Source: Lysobacter sp. 5GHs7-4 (GTDB taxonomy: Bacteria > Pseudomonadota > Gammaproteobacteria > Xanthomonadales > Xanthomonadaceae). From it: DNA of 64,000 nucleotides. The DNA lies in contig NZ_CP089924.1 of assembly GCF_021284765.1 (NCBI RefSeq), forward strand, positions 762,001 to 826,000, written 5' to 3'. The notes beneath the pieces are model-generated. The model searched no databases. It worked only from the letters and a program-made list of their open reading frames with translations, and was not told the origin of the DNA. How positions within the stretch are numbered: position 1 is the stretch's first letter; each line of letters starts with the position of its first letter. A program made the position numbers and the translations under genes. Shown here in pieces: positions 56,859 through 64,000 of this stretch.

Positions 56859-58508
56859 ATGAAACGAGTCTGGATCGCGGCGTGGTTGGTGCTGTGCAGT
56901 GTCTGCGCCCCGGCGTGGGCTGCCGGCCTCGTGCGCGTCGAGCGCCTGGACCGGCCCGCCCCGGCCACCTTCGAGGCCCTGCGCGCCCTGCCCGATGCCG
57001 CCTACGTCGCCCAGCCCGGCGCGGCCCAGCTCAGCGGCGCGCAGAACGGCCGTGGCTGGTGGCGGCTGCGGCCGGAGTCCTCGGAAGAGCCGCGCGTGCT
57101 GCTGGTCTACCACCCCTTCAGCGCCCGCATCACCGTAATGGCGCCGCCCGATTACCGCCCCCAAAGCGCCACCATTTTCGACCCGGGCCCCCAGGCCAGC
57201 CATTCGCGGCGCTCGCTCGCGTTTCCGTTGAGCGCGGCCGGCCCGGTGTACGTGGGCGTGGAGGGCGCGCGCTATCCGCTGCAGATCGCCGTGCGCACCA
57301 GCGCCGAGTACGCGGTCGAAGACCACCGCCACGTGCGCGTGCTCTGGCTCAGCATGGGCATCCTGGTGGGCGTGTCGCTGGTGGTGCTGCTGTTCTGGAC
57401 GCAGCTGCGCGAGCGCGTGTACCTGCTGTTCTCGGCCAGCATGGTGCTGCAGCTGCTGTACGTGCTGTGCGCCTATGGCGACGCATACGCGCTGCCGGCG
57501 CTGGCCTGGCTGGGGCGTTTCGGCGTCGCCGGCATCTGGTTCGTGGCCACGTCCTCCACCATCGTCACCGTGCTGTTCCTGGCCGAGTTCGCCGACCTGC
57601 GCCCGCGCGCGCCCTGGCTCACGCGCGCGCTGCTGATCGTCGGCGCCTGGATACCGCTGGTCATGCTGGTGCTGCTGGTCTCGCCGTGGCCGGTCAGCAA
57701 GGCCTGGTTCCCGCCGCTGGGCAACGGCCTGCTGATGCTGGCCAACGTGCTGGCCGTGGTCACCCTGGCCGCGGTCTGGCTGCGCGGCGGCCGCCACGCT
57801 GGTTTCGTGCTGATCGCCTGGGTGCCGCTGGTCACCGTCTCCACCGCGCGCGCCATGCAGCTCAGCGCCGGCGTGCCGTTGGCGCCCTGGCTGGAATACG
57901 GCCTGCCGGTGATGCAGGCCTTCGCCGCGGTGGTGCTGGTGCTGGGCCTGGCCGACCGCATGCTCACCTTCCGCCGCGAGCGCGACGTCGCCCAACTGCA
58001 CGCCGAACACGACGCTCTCACCGGCGTGCTCAACCGAGCCGGCATCATCACCCGCCTCAACCGCGCCGTCGCCGAAGCGCGCCGCAAGCGCCAATCGCTG
58101 GCCGTGCTGTTCCTCGACCTGGACCACTTCAAGGCCATCAACGACAGCTACGGCCATCCCGTCGGCGACGCCTGCCTGTGCGCCGTCACCGAAAGCATCC
58201 ATTCCGAAACCATGCCCGCCTATCAACTGGGCCGCATCGGCGGCGAGGAATTCCTGCTGCTGCTGCCCGGCGTCAGCGACATCGTCGCGCGCGAAACCGC
58301 CGAACAGATCCGCCGCAAAGTCGAACGCCGCTGCCGCGAAGTCAAAGGCATGCCGGTCGCGCTGACCCTGAGCATCGGCGTGGTCGAATGCGGCCCCGAC
58401 GACAGCGCCGCCACCCTGATCCAGCGCGCCGACGCCGCGATGTACAAAGCCAAACACGAAGGCCGCAACCGCGTGGTCATGCTCGACACCCAGTCCGTCG
58501 CCGTCTAA
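56859..58508 (+). CDS. Membrane diguanylate cyclase with 7TM sensor (7TMR-DISM/GGDEF)
   Basis: The protein has 549 residues from the ATG at 56859 (GGGGAG upstream). A signal peptide (AWLVLCSVCAPAWAAG) is followed by a periplasmic beta-rich domain (about 25-165, containing RGWWRLRP and DISMED2-like features). Seven transmembrane helices (about 165-375) and a cytoplasmic GGDEF domain follow. The active site is GGEEF at 461-465, with FLDLDHFKAINDSYGHPVGD before it, so it should make cyclic di-GMP from two GTP. No inhibitory RxxD motif precedes GGEEF (the residues are YQLGRI). It could sense a periplasmic sugar or ligand. Confidence 0.9.
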   Translation: MKRVWIAAWLVLCSVCAPAWAAGLVRVERLDRPAPATFEALRALPDAAYVAQPGAAQLSGAQNGRGWWRLRPESSEEPRVLLVYHPFSARITVMAPPDYRPQSATIFDPGPQASHSRRSLAFPLSAAGPVYVGVEGARYPLQIAVRTSAEYAVEDHRHVRVLWLSMGILVGVSLVVLLFWTQLRERVYLLFSASMVLQLLYVLCAYGDAYALPALAWLGRFGVAGIWFVATSSTIVTVLFLAEFADLRPRAPWLTRALLIVGAWIPLVMLVLLVSPWPVSKAWFPPLGNGLLMLANVLAVVTLAAVWLRGGRHAGFVLIAWVPLVTVSTARAMQLSAGVPLAPWLEYGLPVMQAFAAVVLVLGLADRMLTFRRERDVAQLHAEHDALTGVLNRAGIITRLNRAVAEARRKRQSLAVLFLDLDHFKAINDSYGHPVGDACLCAVTESIHSETMPAYQLGRIGGEEFLLLLPGVSDIVARETAEQIRRKVERRCREVKGMPVALTLSIGVVECGPDDSAATLIQRADAAMYKAKHEGRNRVVMLDTQSVAV

Positions 58509-58909
58509 GCCACCAGGCTTTGGGGTAGGAGCGGCGTCAGCCGCGGCCACGCGCCCTCATCCGCATCGCAGCTCCAACCGCCCTTGTAGGCGCTGCGTAA
58601 GCTGCGACCGCGCCGCCTCGCATACATCGCAAGCCACAGACCCCTGCGCCCCTTCCGCTTTCTGTGGGAGCGGCGTAAGCCGCGATTGGCTCCAAATCGA
58701 GTAGCAAATCCACCCCCGCCCAGCCCCCAACAGCAACGGCCAATAGTCCGCCTTCCGAACCCAAGGTCGGACATCGCCAGCGCACACCACTCCCCATGCG
58801 ACGAACCGGTACTCACCTGAGCCGTGCCGAACACGCGCCAACACCCGCCTTACACCCGCCCGGGTAAAGTCCCACACCACCGACAGCCGCTCCCCCGCCG
58901 AGGCAACCC
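58509..58909. repeat. 401-base intergenic region with three short REP-like palindromes
   Basis: Three variants of a known xanthomonad/pseudomonad palindromic element occur: GTAGGAGCGGCGTCAGCCGC (about 58526-58545), TGTAGGCGCTGCGTAAGCTG (58586-58605) and TGTGGGAGCGGCGTAAGCCG (58662-58681). All can form a small GCGGC/GCCGC hairpin. I see no convincing gene in the gap. The right end should carry the promoter of the gene at 58910. Confidence 0.65.
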
Positions 58910-59398
58910 ATGCTCCGCATCGCCGCCCTACTGACGATCGTCGCCCTCCAGGCCGCGCCCGCCCACGCCGCATCGCCCTCGAAGTCCCCCCTGATCGGCC
59001 GCTGGTCCCTGGACGTCAGCACCCTTCCCATGCCGCCCGCGGTCCGCCCCAAGCGCGTGGACCTCGAGTTCCGCGACGCCCCCAACGGCCAATGGACCAC
59101 CCGCGTCGACATCGTCGATCAGAACGACGGCAAGATGCATTCCGAATCCACCCTGTCCCTGGACGCCACCCCCGGCCGCGCCACCGGCACCTACTGGGTC
59201 GACGTGCTCGCCGCCAAGATGCCCGCGCCCGACGTGCTGGTCATGCAGTTCGTCTACGAAAAGATCCCCCGTTCGACCCGCGTCTACACCGTCAGCGCCG
59301 ACCGCAAGACCCTCACCGAAACCGAAACCTACTTCACCTCCGACGGCACCCCGAAGATGCGCACCGCGCAGTTCTCGCGCGCCGCGGACGCGCCCTGA
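58910..59398 (+). CDS. Hypothetical exported protein
   Basis: The protein has 162 residues. The signal peptide is LRIAALLTIVALQAAPAHAA. The mature part has a lipocalin-like feel: IGRWSLDVSTLPMPPAVRPK, EFRDAPNGQWTTRVDIVDQN, GTYWVDVLAAKMPAPDVLVM and TETETYFTSDGTPKMRTAQF are alternating beta strands. No cysteines are seen. I do not recognise a named family. It is isolated, with an upstream repeat-rich gap and a short gap before the next gene on the same strand. Confidence 0.65.
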   Translation: MLRIAALLTIVALQAAPAHAASPSKSPLIGRWSLDVSTLPMPPAVRPKRVDLEFRDAPNGQWTTRVDIVDQNDGKMHSESTLSLDATPGRATGTYWVDVLAAKMPAPDVLVMQFVYEKIPRSTRVYTVSADRKTLTETETYFTSDGTPKMRTAQFSRAADAP

Positions 59399-59493
59399 CA
59401 CGCGGCCGCTCAGTCGGGCCTGCTCGCACCATCAGCCCCCGAACGCCCTAAAGTCGGTCAAAATGCCGATGGCACGGAGGCGGCATTGCGACA

Positions 59494-60090
59494 ATGCGAC
59501 AGGTCGGACGCATCTCGGACTGGAACGAAGACAAGGGCTACGGCTTCGTCGTGCCGCACGACGGCGGCAGCCGCGCCTTCGTCCACGCCAAGGCCTTCCA
59601 GTTCGGCTCGCGCCGACCGGTCGACGGCGACCTGATCTCGTACGCCACCGTCAAGGACGGACGCGGCCGTACGAATGCGGTGGATGTGCGCTTCGCCGGC
59701 CAGAAGATCGAAGCGCGCAAACCGTCCAGGCCCCCCAAGCCGCTGCCGATACCCCGGCTGGCCATCGGCTTGCTGTTCTTGCTGGCAACGGTGGCCTGCG
59801 CATTTCTCGGCCTGCTTCCCATCGTCGTCATGGCCGGCTACCTGTTGATGAGCAGCGTGTCGTTCCTGATGTACACCCTCGACAAAGCCGCGGCCGGTAA
59901 GGACGCACGGCGCACGCCCGAAAACACCTTGCACGTCGTCGACCTGCTGGGCGGCTGGCCGGGCGCCCTCATCGCCCAACAACTGTCGCGCCACAAGACG
60001 ATAAAAGCCTCGTTCCAGTTCGCCTTCTGGATTACCGTGTTCGCCAACCTGACGGTGGTGGCATGGCTGGTGTACAGCGGCGTCGTCTAA
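59494..60090 (+). CDS. Cold-shock domain fused to DUF1294 membrane domain
   Basis: The protein has 198 residues. Residues 1-70 form a cold-shock/OB domain (RQVGRISDWNEDKGYGFVVP, then RAFVHAKAF with the RNP-type aromatic residues). A linker leads to a DUF1294 domain with three or four membrane helices, including SVSFLMYTLDKAAAGKDARR, TPENTLHVVDLLGGWPGALI and AQQLSRHKTIKASFQFAFWI. This fusion is widespread in proteobacteria but has no known role. A link between RNA binding and the membrane is plausible. Confidence 0.85.
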   Translation: MRQVGRISDWNEDKGYGFVVPHDGGSRAFVHAKAFQFGSRRPVDGDLISYATVKDGRGRTNAVDVRFAGQKIEARKPSRPPKPLPIPRLAIGLLFLLATVACAFLGLLPIVVMAGYLLMSSVSFLMYTLDKAAAGKDARRTPENTLHVVDLLGGWPGALIAQQLSRHKTIKASFQFAFWITVFANLTVVAWLVYSGVV

Positions 60091-60181
60091 GACAGGTTGG
60101 GCGGATAGGCGCATCAGCCTTGCCTTCGAGCCGCAGCCGCAAACCGATGTGTAGATCGACGCCTTCCGGACGCCCGTTGCG

Positions 60182-60571
60182 ATGAATACCCCTACCGACA
60201 TCGAAGGCAGAGAGTTCGATTGGTTTTCGATCGATCAGGACGGCCGCTACGCCCTCTTCGCCACCGCCGGCTATGGCATCGCTCCCGAAAGGGTGCGCGC
60301 CAACGCATCGGCCTACGATGCGATCGGGGAGTTCATCCCCATTACGGGCTGGGGCAGCGCCGCGGTCTGGCAGAGCTATGCGCGTGTCGGCCTGTACGCC
60401 TACGACTGGTCGGATATGCAGGGTGCTTACGTTCGAGTGGCCCTGCCGGAGGTTGCACTGCCCCCGCAGTTGGCTGCGGAGCTGGCGGCCTGTAAGGAAA
60501 TACACGTCTTCGACGGATCATTCTCAAACACCGGGATGATCTGGCCGGAGTGGCGCAACGACGATTCTTGA
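60182..60571 (+). CDS. Hypothetical protein
   Basis: The protein has 129 residues without a signal peptide or membrane segment. It contains a patterned segment REFDWFSIDQDGRYALFATA, GYGIAPERVRANASAYDAIG and WGSAAVWQSYARVGLYAYDW. The end is EIHVFDGSFSNTGMIWPEWR. The layout (FDWF.ID..G.. AxF.TAG, then an acidic/aromatic C-terminus) resembles small proteins often found near toxin immunity genes, but I cannot assign a family. No strong Shine-Dalgarno is visible. It precedes a small membrane protein by 30 bases. Confidence 0.55.
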   Translation: MNTPTDIEGREFDWFSIDQDGRYALFATAGYGIAPERVRANASAYDAIGEFIPITGWGSAAVWQSYARVGLYAYDWSDMQGAYVRVALPEVALPPQLAAELAACKEIHVFDGSFSNTGMIWPEWRNDDS

Positions 60572-60601
60572 GCGAAAGCGGCCATCGCAAAGGACTGGAA
60601 G

Positions 60602-60997
60602 ATGCAGACATACGCGCTAGCGGCCGCCGTGCTCGCGATCCTCATCGCCGCGGTGCATTCCGTGCTCGGCGAGATACTGATATTCCGCCGCTTGCGTGAC
60701 GGCGGCATCGTTCCAGCCCTGAGCGCTCCGCCGCTCAAAGAACGCCACGTCAGGATCCTGTGGGCGTCGTGGCACCTGGTCAGCGTGTGCGCGGCGGGTT
60801 TCAGTGCGGTGCTCGTCTATCTGGCCTCTCCGGGCGGCCGCTACTCGCTTGCCGAGGTCGTGCTGGCGGCGGTCATGTTCACGTTCCTGGGAGGCGCCTT
60901 GCTGGTACTGGTGGGCACCAGGGGGCGCCATCCGGGCTGGATAGGGTTGCTGGGGGTAACGGCCTTGGTTTGGGCGGCGGCGACCTCGGCCCAGTAA
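60602..60997 (+). CDS. Small hypothetical membrane protein
   Basis: The protein has 131 residues with four predicted transmembrane helices: QTYALAAAVLAILIAAVHSV, HLVSVCAAGFSAVLVYLAS, AEVVLAAVMFTFLGGALLVL and WIGLLGVTALVWAAATSA. The first helix leads into LGEILIFRRLRDGGIVPALS, a polar loop before the second helix. I do not recognise the family. It lies within a run of small genes on the same strand and has a GGA-containing upstream region. Confidence 0.6.
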   Translation: MQTYALAAAVLAILIAAVHSVLGEILIFRRLRDGGIVPALSAPPLKERHVRILWASWHLVSVCAAGFSAVLVYLASPGGRYSLAEVVLAAVMFTFLGGALLVLVGTRGRHPGWIGLLGVTALVWAAATSAQ

Positions 60998-61059
60998 CCA
61001 GTAGGATGCGGTGCTCGATTCGATTGTGCCGCGCCGCAGACGGCGTAAAGAGGGGATAG

Positions 61060-61593
61060 GTGAAACGATACTGGCCGACCACGGCCCTGCTGTGCGCGCT
61101 GCTCTCGGCCGGTTGTTCGTCGGCGCAAGACGGCTTTGTGCCCCGGGCGCCTTTGCGCCACATCGCGCTGACGTTCGACCAGGCCCAATGGGAAACGGTC
61201 ATCGAAGGCCGCGAAGGCGATGCCACCCGGCTGTTGATCATGGGACCGGAGCGTGCCGTGGCCATCGGCTTCAGCGAGTTCGAAAGCGTAAAGCCCACCC
61301 GAATGCAGGCGATGGTGGCCCAGCAACTGCTCGACGGATTGCACACCGAGTTCGGCAGCATCGAGCCCGCCGGCCCCAAGCTGCCGGCGCGTGGCCTGGC
61401 GCTGCCCGATGGCTGGACCTGCGACCATCGCGTCGTCGCCAAACAGCCGGGCTCCGACCAGCGCGCCTATACCAGCTGCGTCCATTCCACCATGACCTGG
61501 TTCGCCAACATGGTGGTCATCACCCCCTTGGATGCGGGCGAAGCCGAGATCGAGGCGGCCAATGCGGTGCTGTCGACCCTTCGGACGGACTAA
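61060..61593 (+). CDS. Hypothetical lipoprotein
   Basis: The protein has 177 residues, starting at GTG 61060 with AGAGGGGATAG upstream. The signal ALLCALLSAGCSSAQDG contains a lipobox (LSAGC), so it is a likely lipoprotein. The mature part includes LRHIALTFDQAQWETVIEGR, MGPERAVAIGFSEFESVKPT and LPDGWTCDHRVVAKQPGSDQ. Two Cys (CDH and SCVHS) may pair. No named domain was recognised. Function unknown. Confidence 0.6.
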   Translation: MKRYWPTTALLCALLSAGCSSAQDGFVPRAPLRHIALTFDQAQWETVIEGREGDATRLLIMGPERAVAIGFSEFESVKPTRMQAMVAQQLLDGLHTEFGSIEPAGPKLPARGLALPDGWTCDHRVVAKQPGSDQRAYTSCVHSTMTWFANMVVITPLDAGEAEIEAANAVLSTLRTD

Positions 61594-61703
61594 GTCGTGT
61601 CGACGACAGGGCCAGACCTCATGCGTATCGACCCTCTAAGGCCTCGGATCGCGGCCCTCCCTACATTGGCCCGTGTCACCACCTCACTCCACGAGCTACC
61701 GGC

Positions 61704-62051
61704 ATGAACACCGACCCCCCGTTCTGCGCCCTCTACCGTTGGCGTCTGCATCCCGGCACCGAACCCACCTTCGTCGAGGCCTGGTCTCGCGTCACCCAGT
61801 TGCTACGCGCCGAGCGCGGCTCGCTCGGCTCGCGCCTGCACCGCGGGCCGGACGCGATTTGGTACAGCTACACCCAATGGCCGTCGGCGGCAGCGAAAGC
61901 CGAAGGACTCGCGCGCCCGTCCGTGGACCCCGAAGCCTGGCAGCGGATGCGCTCGTGCATCGCCGAGAGCCTGCCCGAGGTGATCCTGGAGCCGGTGGCG
62001 GACTTTCTCGCGCCGCTCAGTCACGACCCGAGTCAAAGCCAGAATGTCTGA
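61704..62051 (+). CDS. ABM-like dimeric alpha/beta-barrel protein
   Basis: The protein has 115 residues from the ATG at 61704. The pattern CALYRWRLHPGTEPTFVEAW, RVTQLLRAERGSLGSRLHRG and IWYSYTQWPSAAAKAEGLAR matches antibiotic-biosynthesis-monooxygenase-type small proteins, which dimerise into alpha/beta barrels. Such proteins may oxidise or simply bind small molecules. No catalytic residue can be assigned. Its stop overlaps the start of the next gene by eight bases. Confidence 0.7.
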   Translation: MNTDPPFCALYRWRLHPGTEPTFVEAWSRVTQLLRAERGSLGSRLHRGPDAIWYSYTQWPSAAAKAEGLARPSVDPEAWQRMRSCIAESLPEVILEPVADFLAPLSHDPSQSQNV

Positions 62052-62361
62052 TTTCACCTGTTTGGAGTGCGAAGCGCCCATGCACCTTACAAACTGGGAC
62101 TTGGCCCCATCGAGGTCGCCAGAGACATTTCTTTGCAGTCAGTGCAAGTCAGAACACATGCTGAGCCGCCCGACTATGCTCCTGGCGCTGATGCCCATTC
62201 TCGTGTTGTCGATACTCGTCGTTTTAGCCGCGCGCCGACTGTCGGGCCGCCTGTGGCTGGTGCCGGCGCTAATAGCGGCCTATGTACTCGGATTGCCGAT
62301 GGGGGCTCGGCTAGCGCGCCGGTACGGCGGGCTGGTCAGACCGTACAAGCCTTGGTTTTAG
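62044..62361 (+). CDS. Small zinc-ribbon membrane protein
   Basis: The protein has 105 residues. The N-terminus has two CxxC pairs (CLEC at 6-9, CSQC at 31-34), which would form a small zinc ribbon. Two hydrophobic helices follow (MLLALMPILVLSILVVLAAR, then LWLVPALIAAYVLGLPMGAR). The start overlaps the upstream gene by eight bases. Similar small zinc-finger membrane proteins are common in Xanthomonadaceae and have no assigned function. Confidence 0.65.
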   Translation: MSDFTCLECEAPMHLTNWDLAPSRSPETFLCSQCKSEHMLSRPTMLLALMPILVLSILVVLAARRLSGRLWLVPALIAAYVLGLPMGARLARRYGGLVRPYKPWF

Positions 62362-62415
62362 TGCGACCAGGCAATTCGCGCTTGGCGGCCCACACCGCAG
62401 CAGGTGGGCCTGGCT

Positions 62416-63864
62416 CTACGGCGTTTTATCCGCTTTAGCCCGTTCCGCAAGCCGATGCGCCTTGTCGTACAACACCTTCGCCCGCTTCGCATCGCCCTTG
62501 GCCGCGTATGCCTCGGCCAGGCTGTCCCAAGTGTTGGGCGAGTCCGGAAACAACGTCGTGTTGAGCTCGAAGACGTACAACGCGGGATCGATGCCAAGAT
62601 TCTCGCGAATGGAATAACCCGCCGTGTTGACCGCGCGTTCCAACTCCGCATCGTCGAGCGCGCGCTGGGCGCGTAGCGATCGGGCTTGCGCTCGCGCGTC
62701 TCCCGGCGCCGGCGCCTTCAACGCGTAGCCCACCAGCGTTTCGGATAGCGCCTCCGCCGGGAACCGATCCGGCGCCACCACCGCCATCGCGCTGCCCACC
62801 AGCACGCGCGACCAGACGTTGCGCACGCTGCCGTTGGTCAGGTACGCGAACACGTAGACGTCCTCGTCCAGCGAATCCCGAAACAGCACGCGCACCCGCA
62901 CGCGCGTGCCGCCGTCATGGCCGACTTGCCGATACTCGCCGCTCTCGCCGTACTCCCAACCGGCGGCGAACCCGCCGCGCCGTCCGTTGCTCAGCGTGCG
63001 GGGCTGCCAGAGCCGGCGCAGCGTGGCCTTAGTCACCAGTTCGCCCGAGGTCACCGCCTGCAGGAACCGGGCGAGGTCGTCCAGCGTGAGATACAGCGCG
63101 GCATGGCCATAGGCGTAGCGGGGCCAGGCGATGTCCTGTTCCGGTTCCAGGCGCCCGTTCTTGCCGACATAACTGCGCACCACGCGCTGTTCCGACCGCG
63201 CGGCCGGGCCCCACCCGGTATGGCCCAGTTGCAGCTTGCGCACGATGCGTTCTTCGGCGATCTGCGCGTACGGCTTGCCGTAGTGGGCCTCCAACAGCGC
63301 GGTCAGCACCAGGAAGTTGGTCTGCGTATAGCGCGTGTCGGTGCCGGTCGGGAACGACAGCGGCGTATCGGCCAGCGACACGAACACCGCAGGCAAATCC
63401 TTGGGGAAGTCCGTGGTCGCCAGGGCGCCCCCGTCCGGTCTGGCGATGAAGTACTCCGGCACCCCCGAGGTGTGATCCAGGAAGTCGCGTACCGCGATGG
63501 TCCGCCAAGACGCAGGCAGGCCGGGCACGTAGGTGCTGGCCGGTCGGTCCAGATCCACCCGGCCCTGTTCGACCAACTGCATCACCAGGATGCCGGCGAA
63601 CAGCTTGCTCAAGGAGTAGGCCGCGAACACATGATCGGCGGTCGCCCGTTCGTGGCGCTCCACATCCGCCTCGCCGTCCGCGCCGCGGAACAGCACCTGC
63701 CCATCGTGCGCCACCAACAGTGCCTGGCCGGCGATGCCGTAGCGCTGCCGATTGGTCTCCAACTGCCGCGTCAGCGCCGCAGACAGCGCGTCATCGGCCA
63801 GGGCCGAGCCCGGCAGCAGCAGTGTAAGCCCGAACAACAGCGCCATGGTCTGCCTGAAGATCAT
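62416..63864 (-). CDS. Exported serine hydrolase, class C beta-lactamase/penicillin-binding fold
   Basis: The protein has 482 residues from the ATG at 63864 (GGGAGACGG upstream). After the Sec signal (LLFGLTLLLPGSALAD) comes the family's SxxK (Ser84-Leu-Ser-Lys87 in AAYSLSKLF), the HTSGVPEY motif, a YTQTN motif and the late GHDGGTRVRV. The C-terminal 100 residues (FELNTTLFPDSPNTWDSLAE, AYAAKGDAKRAKVLYDKAHR) form a TPR-like extension. Relatives include esterases, D-aminopeptidases and PBP4-like proteins. Activity on beta-lactams is not implied by the fold. Confidence 0.85.
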   Translation of the reverse strand: MIFRQTMALLFGLTLLLPGSALADDALSAALTRQLETNRQRYGIAGQALLVAHDGQVLFRGADGEADVERHERATADHVFAAYSLSKLFAGILVMQLVEQGRVDLDRPASTYVPGLPASWRTIAVRDFLDHTSGVPEYFIARPDGGALATTDFPKDLPAVFVSLADTPLSFPTGTDTRYTQTNFLVLTALLEAHYGKPYAQIAEERIVRKLQLGHTGWGPAARSEQRVVRSYVGKNGRLEPEQDIAWPRYAYGHAALYLTLDDLARFLQAVTSGELVTKATLRRLWQPRTLSNGRRGGFAAGWEYGESGEYRQVGHDGGTRVRVRVLFRDSLDEDVYVFAYLTNGSVRNVWSRVLVGSAMAVVAPDRFPAEALSETLVGYALKAPAPGDARAQARSLRAQRALDDAELERAVNTAGYSIRENLGIDPALYVFELNTTLFPDSPNTWDSLAEAYAAKGDAKRAKVLYDKAHRLAERAKADKTP

Positions 63865-64000
63865 TCCGTCTCCCAAAGTCGTAAGGCGTCCTGGGCGCAG
63901 CGCCGGCCTCGCCGCGCGCGGCACCGGCGCCGTAGCGGGCGTTAGCTTGCCCGATGCGCCGCGGGTTTCCGTACTTGGCGGCCACCGGTTCGGCGCATCG
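63865..64000. other. Window end, no complete gene
   Basis: These 136 bases upstream of the leftward serine hydrolase gene should contain its promoter. I see no complete gene and no strong repeat. Confidence 0.4.

Noticed and set aside
62416..63864. Serine hydrolase as a beta-lactam resistance enzyme
   Set aside because: The SxxK fold is shared by many esterases and peptidases. The TPR-like C-terminal extension and lack of a specific class C signature do not support a resistance call.

Overview
The window is GC-rich chromosomal DNA from a gammaproteobacterium of the Xanthomonadaceae, most likely Lysobacter or a close relative. This rests on a plant-type glutamate-cysteine ligase, a Xanthomonas/Caulobacter-type TonB receptor, pectinolytic genes, cytochrome c4 beside DsbA-like proteins, and the repeats seen. 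The genus is an inference. I found no rRNA, tRNA, CRISPR array, transposase or prophage.

Layout. 1-4127: the start of cca, a PH-domain protein, an NDUFA9-like oxidoreductase and a soluble lytic transglycosylase. 4470-8439: a TauE/SafE permease and a TonB receptor. 8535-24765: a pectin and unsaturated-uronate utilisation region. It holds a secreted cupin, kduD, kduI, a LacI-type regulator, a TRAP transporter (dctM, dctQ, dctP), a hydratase, two PL1-type lyases, a rhamnogalacturonan acetylesterase-like SGNH hydrolase, a pectin methylesterase, a TonB receptor and KDG kinase. A shared operator-like motif (core GACACCGGT) sits in three of its control regions. The enzymes would cut and deesterify pectin outside the cytoplasm, the TonB receptor and TRAP system would import the products, and KduI, KduD and KdgK would feed KDPG to an aldolase encoded elsewhere.

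24831-26843 is the most interesting stretch: an AT-richer four-gene operon that looks like an undescribed RiPP system. In transcription order it holds a Cys/Asn-rich precursor, a radical SAM maturase with an incomplete SPASM domain, a second Cys/Asn-rich precursor and a small signal-peptide protein. The two precursors have different leaders but related cores built on CxNxxxC units, and both end in PTGP.

27167-40788 is mostly housekeeping: an EEP nuclease, three DsbA-like thiol-disulfide proteins, cytochrome c4, engB, a DUF2007 protein, an S9 peptidase, half of an oligopeptide ABC importer, gshA, a lipoprotein and a TPR protein. 40953-46237 holds ppc and the frmRAB formaldehyde detoxification operon, with an FrmR-type operator. 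46467-50093 holds an XRE regulator divergent from an FAD oxidoreductase/methyltransferase pair. 50121-58508 holds a TolB-amidohydrolase fusion, a DegV protein, a chromene-carboxylate isomerase, a DUF1761 protein and a membrane diguanylate cyclase. 58910-62361 is a run of small poorly known genes, followed by a class C beta-lactamase-fold serine hydrolase. A palindromic repeat of about 130-165 bp occurs three times, at 43.7, 46.3 and 53.7 kb.
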